Below, one piece after another: positions 8,197 through 15,797 of a stretch of DNA of 37,577 nucleotides. Below the pieces are notes generated by a model. It saw only the letters and a list, made by a program, of their open reading frames with translations, had not been told where the DNA came from and did not search any database. The stretch's first letter is position 1. Each line of letters opens with the position of its first letter. The position numbers and the translations under genes were made by a program. The DNA lies in the NCBI GenBank assembly GCA_030037435.1, contig JASHRI010000515.1:1-37577 (forward strand), given 5' to 3'. The DNA is from Candidatus Acidiferrales bacterium (lineage in GTDB: Bacteria; Acidobacteriota; Terriglobia; Acidiferrales; UBA7541).

Positions 8197-8883
8197 ATGG
8201 GAGAAAAGTCCAAGGTCTATATTGTCTGCTGTAACCGCTTGTTGAGAGAGTCCATCGCGCGGATTCTTTCAAAGAAGACCGACTTCAATATTGTTGCCGC
8301 CCAAGCGCCGGGCTCGACTTCGCGTGAGGAAATCATCGAGTCGGGCGCGGACGCGCTCATTTTGGATTCACTCGAATTTCTTCTCGAAGATCCGTCGGCA
8401 CCCTCAGGCGTCTGCGCCCTGGGGCGCGCGCTGCGATGTCTACTGGTGGCGATGGAAGACGATCACAGCCGGTTCCTACGAGCCATTCGGTGCGGCGCAC
8501 GGGGGTACGTATTGCAGGATGCTTCCGCAGTCGACGTTGTGTCGGCGATCCGGACGGTGGTGGATGGCGAAGCTGTGTGTCCGCCTCATTATGCACGGGT
8601 TCTGTTCGATTATGTCGCGTGTCAAGCCGTGGATCACCCGACCGATCGGCGACCCAGCCAATGGGGGTTAACACGGCGTGAGCGGCAACTCGTGCCGTTG
8701 ATCGGGCAAGGCCTGAGCAACAAGGAGATCGCCAGCCAGCTGAGCTTGTCAGAACAGACAGTGAAGAACCACATTCATCGGATGCTGCAGAAAGTCGGTG
8801 TACCCGATCGCCTGAGCGTATTCGAAGCCTGCCGCTCGGAACGATCGGCTGCCGATACCAAGGACGGCGGGTACTTAGTTTAA
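8197..8883 (+). CDS. LuxR/NarL-type transcriptional regulator with a degenerate receiver domain
   Basis: The 228-residue protein has a receiver-like N-terminal domain (about 5-125) and a C-terminal LuxR helix-turn-helix (about 158-215; LTRRERQLVPLIGQGLSNKE, then LSLSEQTVKNHIHRML), the NarL/FixJ arrangement. An Asp at 57 (ALILDSLE) occupies the phosphorylation position. The acidic pair that binds Mg2+ is replaced by Cys-Cys-Asn (residues 11-13), and the conserved Lys of the usual YLLKDA motif is Gln107 (YVLQDAS). Phosphorylation control is therefore doubtful. It is the first gene of the plus-strand EPS locus, directly ahead of a second receiver-like protein and the exporter genes, so it is a candidate regulator of EPS synthesis. 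No sensor kinase gene is present in the window. Confidence 0.88.
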   Translation: MGEKSKVYIVCCNRLLRESIARILSKKTDFNIVAAQAPGSTSREEIIESGADALILDSLEFLLEDPSAPSGVCALGRALRCLLVAMEDDHSRFLRAIRCGARGYVLQDASAVDVVSAIRTVVDGEAVCPPHYARVLFDYVACQAVDHPTDRRPSQWGLTRRERQLVPLIGQGLSNKEIASQLSLSEQTVKNHIHRMLQKVGVPDRLSVFEACRSERSAADTKDGGYLV

Positions 8884-8898
8884 TACGTTTACTCGGGC

Positions 8899-8915
8899 GG
8901 TACCCCAAAAGTACC
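8899..8915 (+). terminator. Weak hairpin with T-rich tail after the LuxR-type gene
   Basis: GGTAC (8899-8903) and GTACC (8911-8915) form a 5-bp stem with a seven-base loop, followed by CTTTATTT. It starts 16 bases after the stop codon. It might act as a leaky terminator or attenuator separating the regulator from the export genes. The stem is short and also contains the recurring GGTAC motif, so it could instead be a protein-binding site. Confidence 0.3.
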
Positions 8916-9038
8916 CTTTATTTCGATCCATTAAGTTGGCAATTCCTCGACCCGATCCCTCCCTCGGGCCCTGACACTAATTTGAACCTGTTCTCGTCGG
9001 GGTAGCTTCTCCATAATCTCGATTGCGGAGAGGATTCA

Positions 9039-9416
9039 ATGAAAGCTATTCGGGTCCTAGTGGCAAACCGTCCGCGACTGATGCGTGAATTGGTAATTGC
9101 AACGATTTCCGATCAGCCGGATATTGAAATTGTCGGCGAAATTCCGGAAGAGTCCGGGATCGAGAGCGCCGTTGAGCAGACACAGCCCGATTTCCTGATC
9201 GTTGCGCTGGACAGGCAGGACCGGCTTCCGGAGTTTTGCCAGGGGATTCTTCAGAATCATCCCCAAATCAAGATTATTGCGATCGCCTCGGACCGAAACA
9301 GCACTGTGTTTTACTGGGCTTCGCTCCGCGTCCAGTCGAACCAGATTGAGGCGTCTGAGGCGGGCGTCCTGAACGCTTTGCGCGGAATCGCGCAGCCCAC
9401 TGCGAGGTTGCAATGA
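9039..9416 (+). CDS. Stand-alone degenerate response-regulator receiver-like protein
   Basis: This 125-residue protein matches the receiver fold in outline. It opens with beta-1 IRVLVANRPRLMRELV, then has DIEIVGEIPEE, DFLIVALDRQD with Asp58 near the phosphorylation position, and IKIIAIASDRN as beta-4. The usual DD acidic pair is Ala9-Asn10, and the C-terminal part (alpha-4 to beta-5) is poorly conserved, with no recognisable KPF/K-A motif. No DNA-binding domain follows. GGAGAGG precedes the ATG at 9039. Its last four bases overlap the start of the SLBB exporter gene (ATGA at 9413-9416), so the two are translationally coupled. It may be a protein-protein interaction module for EPS export or regulation; the exact function is unknown. 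Confidence 0.7.
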   Translation: MKAIRVLVANRPRLMRELVIATISDQPDIEIVGEIPEESGIESAVEQTQPDFLIVALDRQDRLPEFCQGILQNHPQIKIIAIASDRNSTVFYWASLRVQSNQIEASEAGVLNALRGIAQPTARLQ

Positions 9417-12400
9417 GAAGGCAGAAGTGCGCTCGCTCCTTTGCCCGTCTCCAAGGCGTCGGAACGAAGACGTTGCGCGGCATCGTTGTGTTGCTCTGTC
9501 TGGCTTTGGGCTGCGGCGCAGCGATGGCCCGGCCGCAGGACCAAGATCAAACTCAAGATCAGGGTCAGAATCGGAATCGTACCCAAAATCCTGCAGCGAT
9601 GCAGCGGCCCTCCGAACTGGGCAAGGAAAATATGAGTCTCGTGGCGGCTTCTGCCGCAGAAATCAAAGCTGTAGTCGCGACGGATCCGGGGTTGATGGTC
9701 GAACTGAAGCGCTGGGTTGCGAGGGACGCAACCGATCATGGGCAAATCATTGGCGAATCAGATTTGACCGACGACGCAATTTACGGTCGATTGGAATCAG
9801 ACGTGCGGTTTCGCTCTGTCGCCACTTCGCTCTTGCAGCAATACGGATACCTCGTACCGAAGGTGAACCCCGACTCACCTCTCGCTAAGGAGCAAGACCT
9901 GTTGATGCAGGAGCGGGTAAAGTGGATTACCCAAGAGGAGGAGGAGGAGCGAAACCAAGAACGTACCGAGCGACGACAGGAAACGGAGGACCGCGCGAAG
10001 GCTCAGGAATGTGCTGAAGGAATTGGTACTGATTGCCCACAGAAGCCTGGGACTCCAGCGCAGACTGTGGCACAGCCGATGGGAGGGATGGCGCAGCCCA
10101 ATATGCCTGCGGTATTCCCAGGGGAGTCGCCATATCTGATTAACCCGAGCCAGCCAGGTATCCTAGGGTTTCCTGGCGGCACGAATGGCGGTCTGGAGCA
10201 GGCAGAATTACTAAACACAACAGGTGAAGAGAGCGAAGGCGATCTTTTGGACTTGGGACTCAGCGGGTTGGGCGAGTCTGAGGAGCAGCAATCGTCGACC
10301 GGGCTGCCTGGCATGGGTATTGATTCTGCCTCCAGGGACTCGAATTCGCTCAATTCAAGCTCGCTTCTGGGAGGTTTGGAGGAGGAGGAAGCAGACGGAG
10401 GTGGCAATCTACTTGGAGCGTTGCAAGGAGGATCTTCATCGGGTAGCGACTTAGCGACGCTAGGTTCGTTGATGGAGCCTTCGGCCCTCGGCGAAGAGTC
10501 CCAGTTTGGTACAAATGGAACGCTCAGCCCGCTCGAGACGGTTTCGCCAGCTTATCCGCCGGGAACGCCGGTGATTCCGATGCTGTCGTATGGCCGCGGA
10601 GTCCAGCCGGAGGCGAAGGTCGAACCCGCAATGGCGCGGGTGGAGAATCCGTACCGCAACATTCCCTCACTGTATGACATGTACCTACAGGCGCAACCGC
10701 AACCTCCACTTCCCAGACGATTTGGGGGCGACGTATTCGCAAACGGCAGTCGTGATCCCGAACTGATACCCATGGATTTACCGGCGGGCCCGGACTACGT
10801 TGTGGGACCGGGAGATGGCCTGACGATTGATCTTTGGGGTGGCGTGTCTCGCCGCATCACACGAACGGTGGATCGCGAAGGCAGGGTGAGTCTGCCGGAA
10901 GTAGGGCCTGTTCTCGTCAGCGGGAAGAGCCTGGCGGATGTTCAAGAGGCCTTGCAACAGGCAGTGAGGACTCAATTCCGAAACGAATCGGCGGATGTAT
11001 CTTTGGGACGCCTGCGGACAATTCGGGTTTACGAAGTAGGTGACGTTACAAATCCGGGAGCGTACGACATTAGTTCCCTGTCCACACCGCTCAACGCCCT
11101 CTTCGCCGCTGGCGGGCCGACGTCTCGAGGCTCGATGCGAATAGTAAAGCACTATCGTGGCAATCAACTTGTGCAAGAGGTCGACTTATACGATCTGCTC
11201 CTTCATGGAGTGAGAGGTGACGTCCAGCGGTTGCAAAGCGGCGACACAATTTTGGTGCCTCCGGTCGGACCACAGGTCACGGTCGAAGGGATGGTGCGCC
11301 GTCCCGCGATTTATGAATTGAAAGACGAGAAGGATTTGGCGAGTGTCCTTGAACTGGCGGGTGGGCTTTTGCCCACGGCCACGTTGCGACATATCGAAGT
11401 GCAGCGGCTCGTCGAACATGAAAAGCAGACGATGCTCAGCTTGGATATTCCCGATAGCGACAACGAAGCGGAGGTCACCGCGAAGTTAAAAGCGTTCACG
11501 ATTCAAGCGGGCGATCGGATTCGCGTGTTTCCAATCGCGCAGGGCAATCAAGATACGATATATCTTGAAGGCCACGTGGTTCGTCCAGGCCGATATGCAT
11601 ACCATGCCGGTATGCGAGTAACAGACGTTATTTCGTCATTCAAGGATCTTCTGCCCGAACCAGCCACGCAGTACGCGGAGATCGTCCGCCTAAATCCGCC
11701 GGATTTTCATCCAACAGTTGAAGGCTTTAATCTTTCCGATGCGCTCGCGGATCCCTCAAAGGCGCCCACGCTTGAGCCAATGGATACGATCTCGGTTTTC
11801 AGCCGATTTGATTTCGAAAACCCCCCGACTGTCTCAGTCTTAGGCGACGTGCGAGGGCCTGGGACCTACCGCACGTCGGGACAAGTGCATCTGAGCGATG
11901 CCGTGCATTTGGCGGGCGGGCTTGCGCCCGACGCGGAGACGGCCGATGCCCAAGTGTTTCATTACCTACCCGATGGCAAATCGGAAATTCTGAGCGTGGA
12001 CCTCCGTGAGGCATTGGCGGGAGATTCGACGCAGAACATCCTGCTGGCTCCGCGTGATCGAGTTCTAATCCACCGAAGCCCGGACGCCGAGCAACCCGCC
12101 GTTGTATACGTGCAAGGCGACGTGGCAAAGCCGGGACGCTATCCGCTGACGACGAATATGACAGTTGCAGATTTAATCCGCGTGGGCGGTGGGCTGCAGC
12201 CGAGCGCAGACACGAAGGTCGCGGATCTAACGCACTACAACTGGGAAAGCAACGATCAGTTGGGCGGCCAACATGATTCGGTTGAGCTTGCAGCCGCTCT
12301 TGATGGGGACACGAGCGCCAACGTGCAGTTGCACAATGGAGATGTGGTGACGGTCCGGCAGCGGCCCGGCTGGAACGATTTAGGGTCGTCGATCGCTGTA

Positions 12401-13138
12401 AAGGGAGAGGTCGAGCATCCGGGGACTTATGGAATCCGACCCGGGGAACGGCTCAGTTCGATCCTGGAGCGAGCGGGCGGCTTCCAACCGGATGCATACC
12501 CATACGGAGCGGTTTTGCAAAGGGTACAGGTGCGTGACCTGGAAGCAAAGCAACAAGATCAGCTGCTTCTAAGAGTGAAGGACGTGCAGAGGGAATTGGA
12601 ACAATTGCCTGAGGGTGACGCGCAGCAGAAACAAGCAAAGGAAGCTGCTCTTGCTCAATACCAAACCACGCTGACCGAGCTGAGCTCCACACCTCCGGTG
12701 GGCCGCGTGAATATCCGGATTTCGTCGAACATCAAGCGCTGGAGAAACACGCCTGCGGATATCGAAGTCAGGGCGGGAGACACGTTGGTGATCCCCAAGA
12801 GGCCCGACTATGTGGCGGTCAGCGGACAGGTTTTCAATCCGACTGCGGTCGCGTATCGACCTGGAAAGAGCGCGAAGTGGTATTTGAGTCAGTCTGGCGG
12901 CCCAACCACGCTCGCGGACAGAAAGGATATTTTCGTGATCCGCGCGGACGGATCCGTAGTAAGCGCGAAAAAGAGCCTCTTCGGAGGGGAATCGCTGAGC
13001 GCGACTCTCGAACCAGGCGACACAGTTGTTGTGCCGGAAAAGGCTGTCGGAGGCGGGAAGAACTGGCAGAGTTTGTTCACAAGCGCCGAGGTCGCGTCGT
13101 CGATCGCGGAAGCTGTGGTTATCACGCTGCATTACTGA
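9413..13138 (+). CDS. Large outer-membrane polysaccharide export protein (Wza/OPX family) with multiple SLBB repeats
   Basis: The 1241-residue protein has a signal peptide (hydrophobic core about 22-34, AMA cleavage near 39). A Gln/Asp/Arg-rich stretch follows, then a long low-complexity region to about 450 that includes a charged QEEEEERNQER segment and Gly/Ser/Glu-rich parts. The polysaccharide-export domain starts near residue 459 (YVVGPGDGLTIDLWGGVSR). About seven SLBB-like units follow, with openings such as VYEVGDVTNPGAY, VEGMVRRPAIY, LEGHVVRPGRY, VLGDVRGPGTY, VQGDVAKPGRY, VKGEVEHPGTY and VSGQVFNPTAV. Wza-type proteins form the outer-membrane conduit for capsule or EPS. E. coli Wza is about 380 residues with two to three such repeats, so this one is unusually long. 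A Cys34 occurs in ALGC, but it is a poor lipobox. The start overlaps the preceding receiver-like gene. Confidence 0.93.
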   Translation: MRRQKCARSFARLQGVGTKTLRGIVVLLCLALGCGAAMARPQDQDQTQDQGQNRNRTQNPAAMQRPSELGKENMSLVAASAAEIKAVVATDPGLMVELKRWVARDATDHGQIIGESDLTDDAIYGRLESDVRFRSVATSLLQQYGYLVPKVNPDSPLAKEQDLLMQERVKWITQEEEEERNQERTERRQETEDRAKAQECAEGIGTDCPQKPGTPAQTVAQPMGGMAQPNMPAVFPGESPYLINPSQPGILGFPGGTNGGLEQAELLNTTGEESEGDLLDLGLSGLGESEEQQSSTGLPGMGIDSASRDSNSLNSSSLLGGLEEEEADGGGNLLGALQGGSSSGSDLATLGSLMEPSALGEESQFGTNGTLSPLETVSPAYPPGTPVIPMLSYGRGVQPEAKVEPAMARVENPYRNIPSLYDMYLQAQPQPPLPRRFGGDVFANGSRDPELIPMDLPAGPDYVVGPGDGLTIDLWGGVSRRITRTVDREGRVSLPEVGPVLVSGKSLADVQEALQQAVRTQFRNESADVSLGRLRTIRVYEVGDVTNPGAYDISSLSTPLNALFAAGGPTSRGSMRIVKHYRGNQLVQEVDLYDLLLHGVRGDVQRLQSGDTILVPPVGPQVTVEGMVRRPAIYELKDEKDLASVLELAGGLLPTATLRHIEVQRLVEHEKQTMLSLDIPDSDNEAEVTAKLKAFTIQAGDRIRVFPIAQGNQDTIYLEGHVVRPGRYAYHAGMRVTDVISSFKDLLPEPATQYAEIVRLNPPDFHPTVEGFNLSDALADPSKAPTLEPMDTISVFSRFDFENPPTVSVLGDVRGPGTYRTSGQVHLSDAVHLAGGLAPDAETADAQVFHYLPDGKSEILSVDLREALAGDSTQNILLAPRDRVLIHRSPDAEQPAVVYVQGDVAKPGRYPLTTNMTVADLIRVGGGLQPSADTKVADLTHYNWESNDQLGGQHDSVELAAALDGDTSANVQLHNGDVVTVRQRPGWNDLGSSIAVKGEVEHPGTYGIRPGERLSSILERAGGFQPDAYPYGAVLQRVQVRDLEAKQQDQLLLRVKDVQRELEQLPEGDAQQKQAKEAALAQYQTTLTELSSTPPVGRVNIRISSNIKRWRNTPADIEVRAGDTLVIPKRPDYVAVSGQVFNPTAVAYRPGKSAKWYLSQSGGPTTLADRKDIFVIRADGSVVSAKKSLFGGESLSATLEPGDTVVVPEKAVGGGKNWQSLFTSAEVASSIAEAVVITLHY

Positions 13139-13150
13139 ACGGACCTGAGG

Positions 13151-15640
13151 ATGACCGGATGGAGGACTGGACTTGTGCTGAGTTGTTGTTTACTTGCGGC
13201 ATTGGAAGCGACCAGCACGGACTGCCGCGCGCAAGATCATCCACAATCTAGCGCAGTTTCTTCCGACCAGAATGTCTCAAAGGGTCAGCAGTCCACGTCG
13301 CAATCGGTTTCTCCGGCGGATGTTTCCCCTCAGGCTCCTGATTCGGCACTCGATTCGACGGACTATGACACTAGCTTAGGCCCTCATTTGCTAAAGAGCA
13401 TTGCCGAGGATCAAAAGGAGATTTGGACGAGCCCCACTCGTCTGCGATTGGTAGACGCGGACTGGCTGCTTCCGTTCGGCATGGCCGTCGGTGGAATGCT
13501 GGCCACTGACACCGAAGTCAGCAAGCATCTCTCGAATTCGCCGAATCGATTGAAATACAGCAACGATTTTTCGAATTACGGGCTTGGAGCGCTCGTGGCT
13601 GCCGATGCCGGATTGTATTTCTGGGGCCGCCTTAAGCATGACGACCACAAGCGCGAAGCGGGTTTTCTGGCTGGCGAGGCGGCAATTAACAGCCTAGCCG
13701 TCACTTATGCGGCGAAGTACGCATTCGGACGCGAGCGACCGCTGCAAGATGATTACCAAGGGAGATTCTGGCAGGGAGACGACTCGTTTCCCTCCGAGCA
13801 TGCGACGGTGGCCTGGTCGGTGGCCGGCGTGCTGGCGCATGAGTATCCCGGTCCGCTGACGTCGCTGCTCGCCTACGGGATGGCGTCGGCAATCGGCATA
13901 TCGCGAGTGGACGCGAAACAGCACTTTCCAACTGACGTTCTCGTGGGTAGCGCAATTGGCTGGTTCGTGGGACAGGAGGTTTATCGGCACCATCACGATC
14001 CCGAGCTCGGCGGCAGCGACTGGCAAACGTACGCAGAATCTCGCGAGGAAAAAACCGGTCGAAGCCCCACAAGCGTTGGATCTCCGTACGTTGAGCTGGA
14101 CAGCTGGATTTATCCAGCCATCGAGAGGCTCGCTGCACTTGGCTACATACGCTCGGAGTACATGGGAATGCGCCCCTGGACTCGCATCGAATGCGCGGAA
14201 CTAATACAAGAAGCGGGAGATGAGATTCGCGAGGATGCATCAATATCTCGAGAGGCGGATCGGCTTTATACCGCTCTTGCAGAGGAATTTGAGGGAGACC
14301 TTGACAAGCTAAGTGGAGGAAACGAGGCAGCGATCAAGCTCGAATCGGTCTACGCAACCACGACCACAATTACTGGCCCACCCCTACATGATAGTGACCA
14401 TTTCGGCCAAACAATCATCAATGATTACGGGCGCCCGTACGAAGAAGGGTTTAACACGTACGACGGGTTTTCCGGTTATGGAACGGCTGGGCGTTTTGTG
14501 ATTTACGTGCGAGGAGAATATCAACAATCGCCCTTTGCGCCGGGATATCCCTTGGCAGCTAGAGAAGCCATTGCTACTGCGGATGACAATCCACTCCAGC
14601 CGGCGACTCCCTTTGAAGCTACGAATCAATTCCGCCTTCTCGACACCTACGTTGCTGGGAATTTCGACGGATGGAATCTTGCTTTCGGCAAACAGAGTCT
14701 TTGGTGGGGGCCCGGTGAAGGAGGGGCGCTGCTGTTCAGTGACAATACTGAGCCGATTTATATGTTTCGCGGCAGCAGAGTTGCTCCCTTTAGCATTCCC
14801 CTTCTCTCGAACGTTCTCGGCCCGTTCAAAATCGACTTTTTTGTGGGGAAGCTTTCCGGCAATGAGTTTCCGCCGCGCCCGGTGATTCATGGGGAGAAAA
14901 TTAGTTTCAAGCCGATCAAGAGCTTGGAGTTTGGTTTTGCTCGCACCGTTGAGTTCGGAGGCGTGGGTCGGGCGATGACGGCCGGCGCAATTTGGAACAG
15001 CTACGTCAGTGTGAAATCTTCGGTGAATTATAGAGCGTCCGCAAACCCCGGAAAGCGGACAAGCGGGTTTGACGTTTCTTATCAGGTTCCGTTCGTCCAC
15101 AACTTCCTGAAGATTTATGCGGACTCACTCGGCGCCGACGATGTCACACCGCTCGCTAATCCTCCTCGAGCCGCATGGGATGCCGGTCTGTATGTGCCTC
15201 GGATACCCAAGATCTCAAAATTGGACCTTCGAGTCGAGGGTGGATACACAGACCCTCCTACTCCTCGAAGCAACAACGGAGAATTTGTTTATTGGGATCT
15301 CTTCTATCACGACCTTTCGACGAACAAGGGCAACATCATTGGCAGTTGGATGGGTAGAGAGGGCAAAGGCGTTCAGGCCTGGACCACATATTGGTTCAAT
15401 TCTCGCAGCAGCTTGCAATTTGGGTACCGCAACGCGAAGGTTGCGAAGGATTTCATTCCATCCGGAGAAACTGTTAATGACGGCTCTGTAAAATTCGACT
15501 GGTGGTTGCACAACGACCTGAACCTGTCGGCTTCAGTACAATATGAGAAATGGCTTGCCCCAATTTTGGCGCCCGGCCCACAAACGAATTGGACTTCGAC
15601 GGTTCAGATTGCTTTTTATCCGCACTCTTGGAGCTGGTAG
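13151..15640 (+). CDS. Fusion of PAP2 phosphatase and Wzi-like capsule-assembly outer-membrane barrel
   Basis: The 829-residue protein has a signal peptide ending near residue 27. Residues about 100-275 are a PAP2-type phosphatase: Lys189-x6-Arg196-Pro197, PSEH at 214-217 (usually PSGH) and Ser251-Arg252-x5-His258-x3-Asp262, with hydrophobic helices between. From about 305 the sequence becomes a capsule-assembly Wzi-like domain, beginning YVELDSWIYPAIERLAALGY and MRPWTRIECAELI. It then has many amphipathic strands and short aromatic turns and ends in FYPHSWSW, a typical outer-membrane barrel C-terminus. Wzi attaches or organises exported polysaccharide at the cell surface; PAP2 enzymes dephosphorylate polyprenyl pyrophosphate or related lipids. 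Position 13 bases after the exporter gene supports a joint role. All PAP2 catalytic residues are present; the G-to-E change in the second motif may affect activity. Confidence 0.88.
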   Translation: MTGWRTGLVLSCCLLAALEATSTDCRAQDHPQSSAVSSDQNVSKGQQSTSQSVSPADVSPQAPDSALDSTDYDTSLGPHLLKSIAEDQKEIWTSPTRLRLVDADWLLPFGMAVGGMLATDTEVSKHLSNSPNRLKYSNDFSNYGLGALVAADAGLYFWGRLKHDDHKREAGFLAGEAAINSLAVTYAAKYAFGRERPLQDDYQGRFWQGDDSFPSEHATVAWSVAGVLAHEYPGPLTSLLAYGMASAIGISRVDAKQHFPTDVLVGSAIGWFVGQEVYRHHHDPELGGSDWQTYAESREEKTGRSPTSVGSPYVELDSWIYPAIERLAALGYIRSEYMGMRPWTRIECAELIQEAGDEIREDASISREADRLYTALAEEFEGDLDKLSGGNEAAIKLESVYATTTTITGPPLHDSDHFGQTIINDYGRPYEEGFNTYDGFSGYGTAGRFVIYVRGEYQQSPFAPGYPLAAREAIATADDNPLQPATPFEATNQFRLLDTYVAGNFDGWNLAFGKQSLWWGPGEGGALLFSDNTEPIYMFRGSRVAPFSIPLLSNVLGPFKIDFFVGKLSGNEFPPRPVIHGEKISFKPIKSLEFGFARTVEFGGVGRAMTAGAIWNSYVSVKSSVNYRASANPGKRTSGFDVSYQVPFVHNFLKIYADSLGADDVTPLANPPRAAWDAGLYVPRIPKISKLDLRVEGGYTDPPTPRSNNGEFVYWDLFYHDLSTNKGNIIGSWMGREGKGVQAWTTYWFNSRSSLQFGYRNAKVAKDFIPSGETVNDGSVKFDWWLHNDLNLSASVQYEKWLAPILAPGPQTNWTSTVQIAFYPHSWSW

Positions 15641-15660
15641 AGCCATTTTGGCGAAGATGA

Positions 15661-15742
15661 GACCTTTGCGTCGAATGTCCTATGCATAACATCTCAGTGT
15701 GCAAAGGTCGAATGGTCATTATCACGTTCGTGAAAGAACGTG
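15661..15742 (+). other. Two inverted repeats in the leader ahead of the Wzz-type gene
   Basis: GACCTTTGC at 15661-15669 pairs perfectly with GCAAAGGTC at 15701-15709, and CACGTTC at 15723-15729 with GAACGTG at 15736-15742. Both lie in the 157-base gap between the Wzi-like gene and the chain-length gene. No T tract follows, so they look more like RNA structure or protein-binding sites than terminators. They could set the relative expression of the two genes; this is unproven. Confidence 0.4.
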
Positions 15743-15797
15743 AGATAGCGGAAATGCGCATTGTGGCCGAACTTGAAATTAGTTTAGAGAGGCTGCG

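Noticed and set aside
9413-9530. Lipoprotein signal in the SLBB exporter
   Set aside because: Cys34 is preceded by ALG, a poor lipobox; a standard signal peptidase I site (AMA) at 39 fits as well or better.
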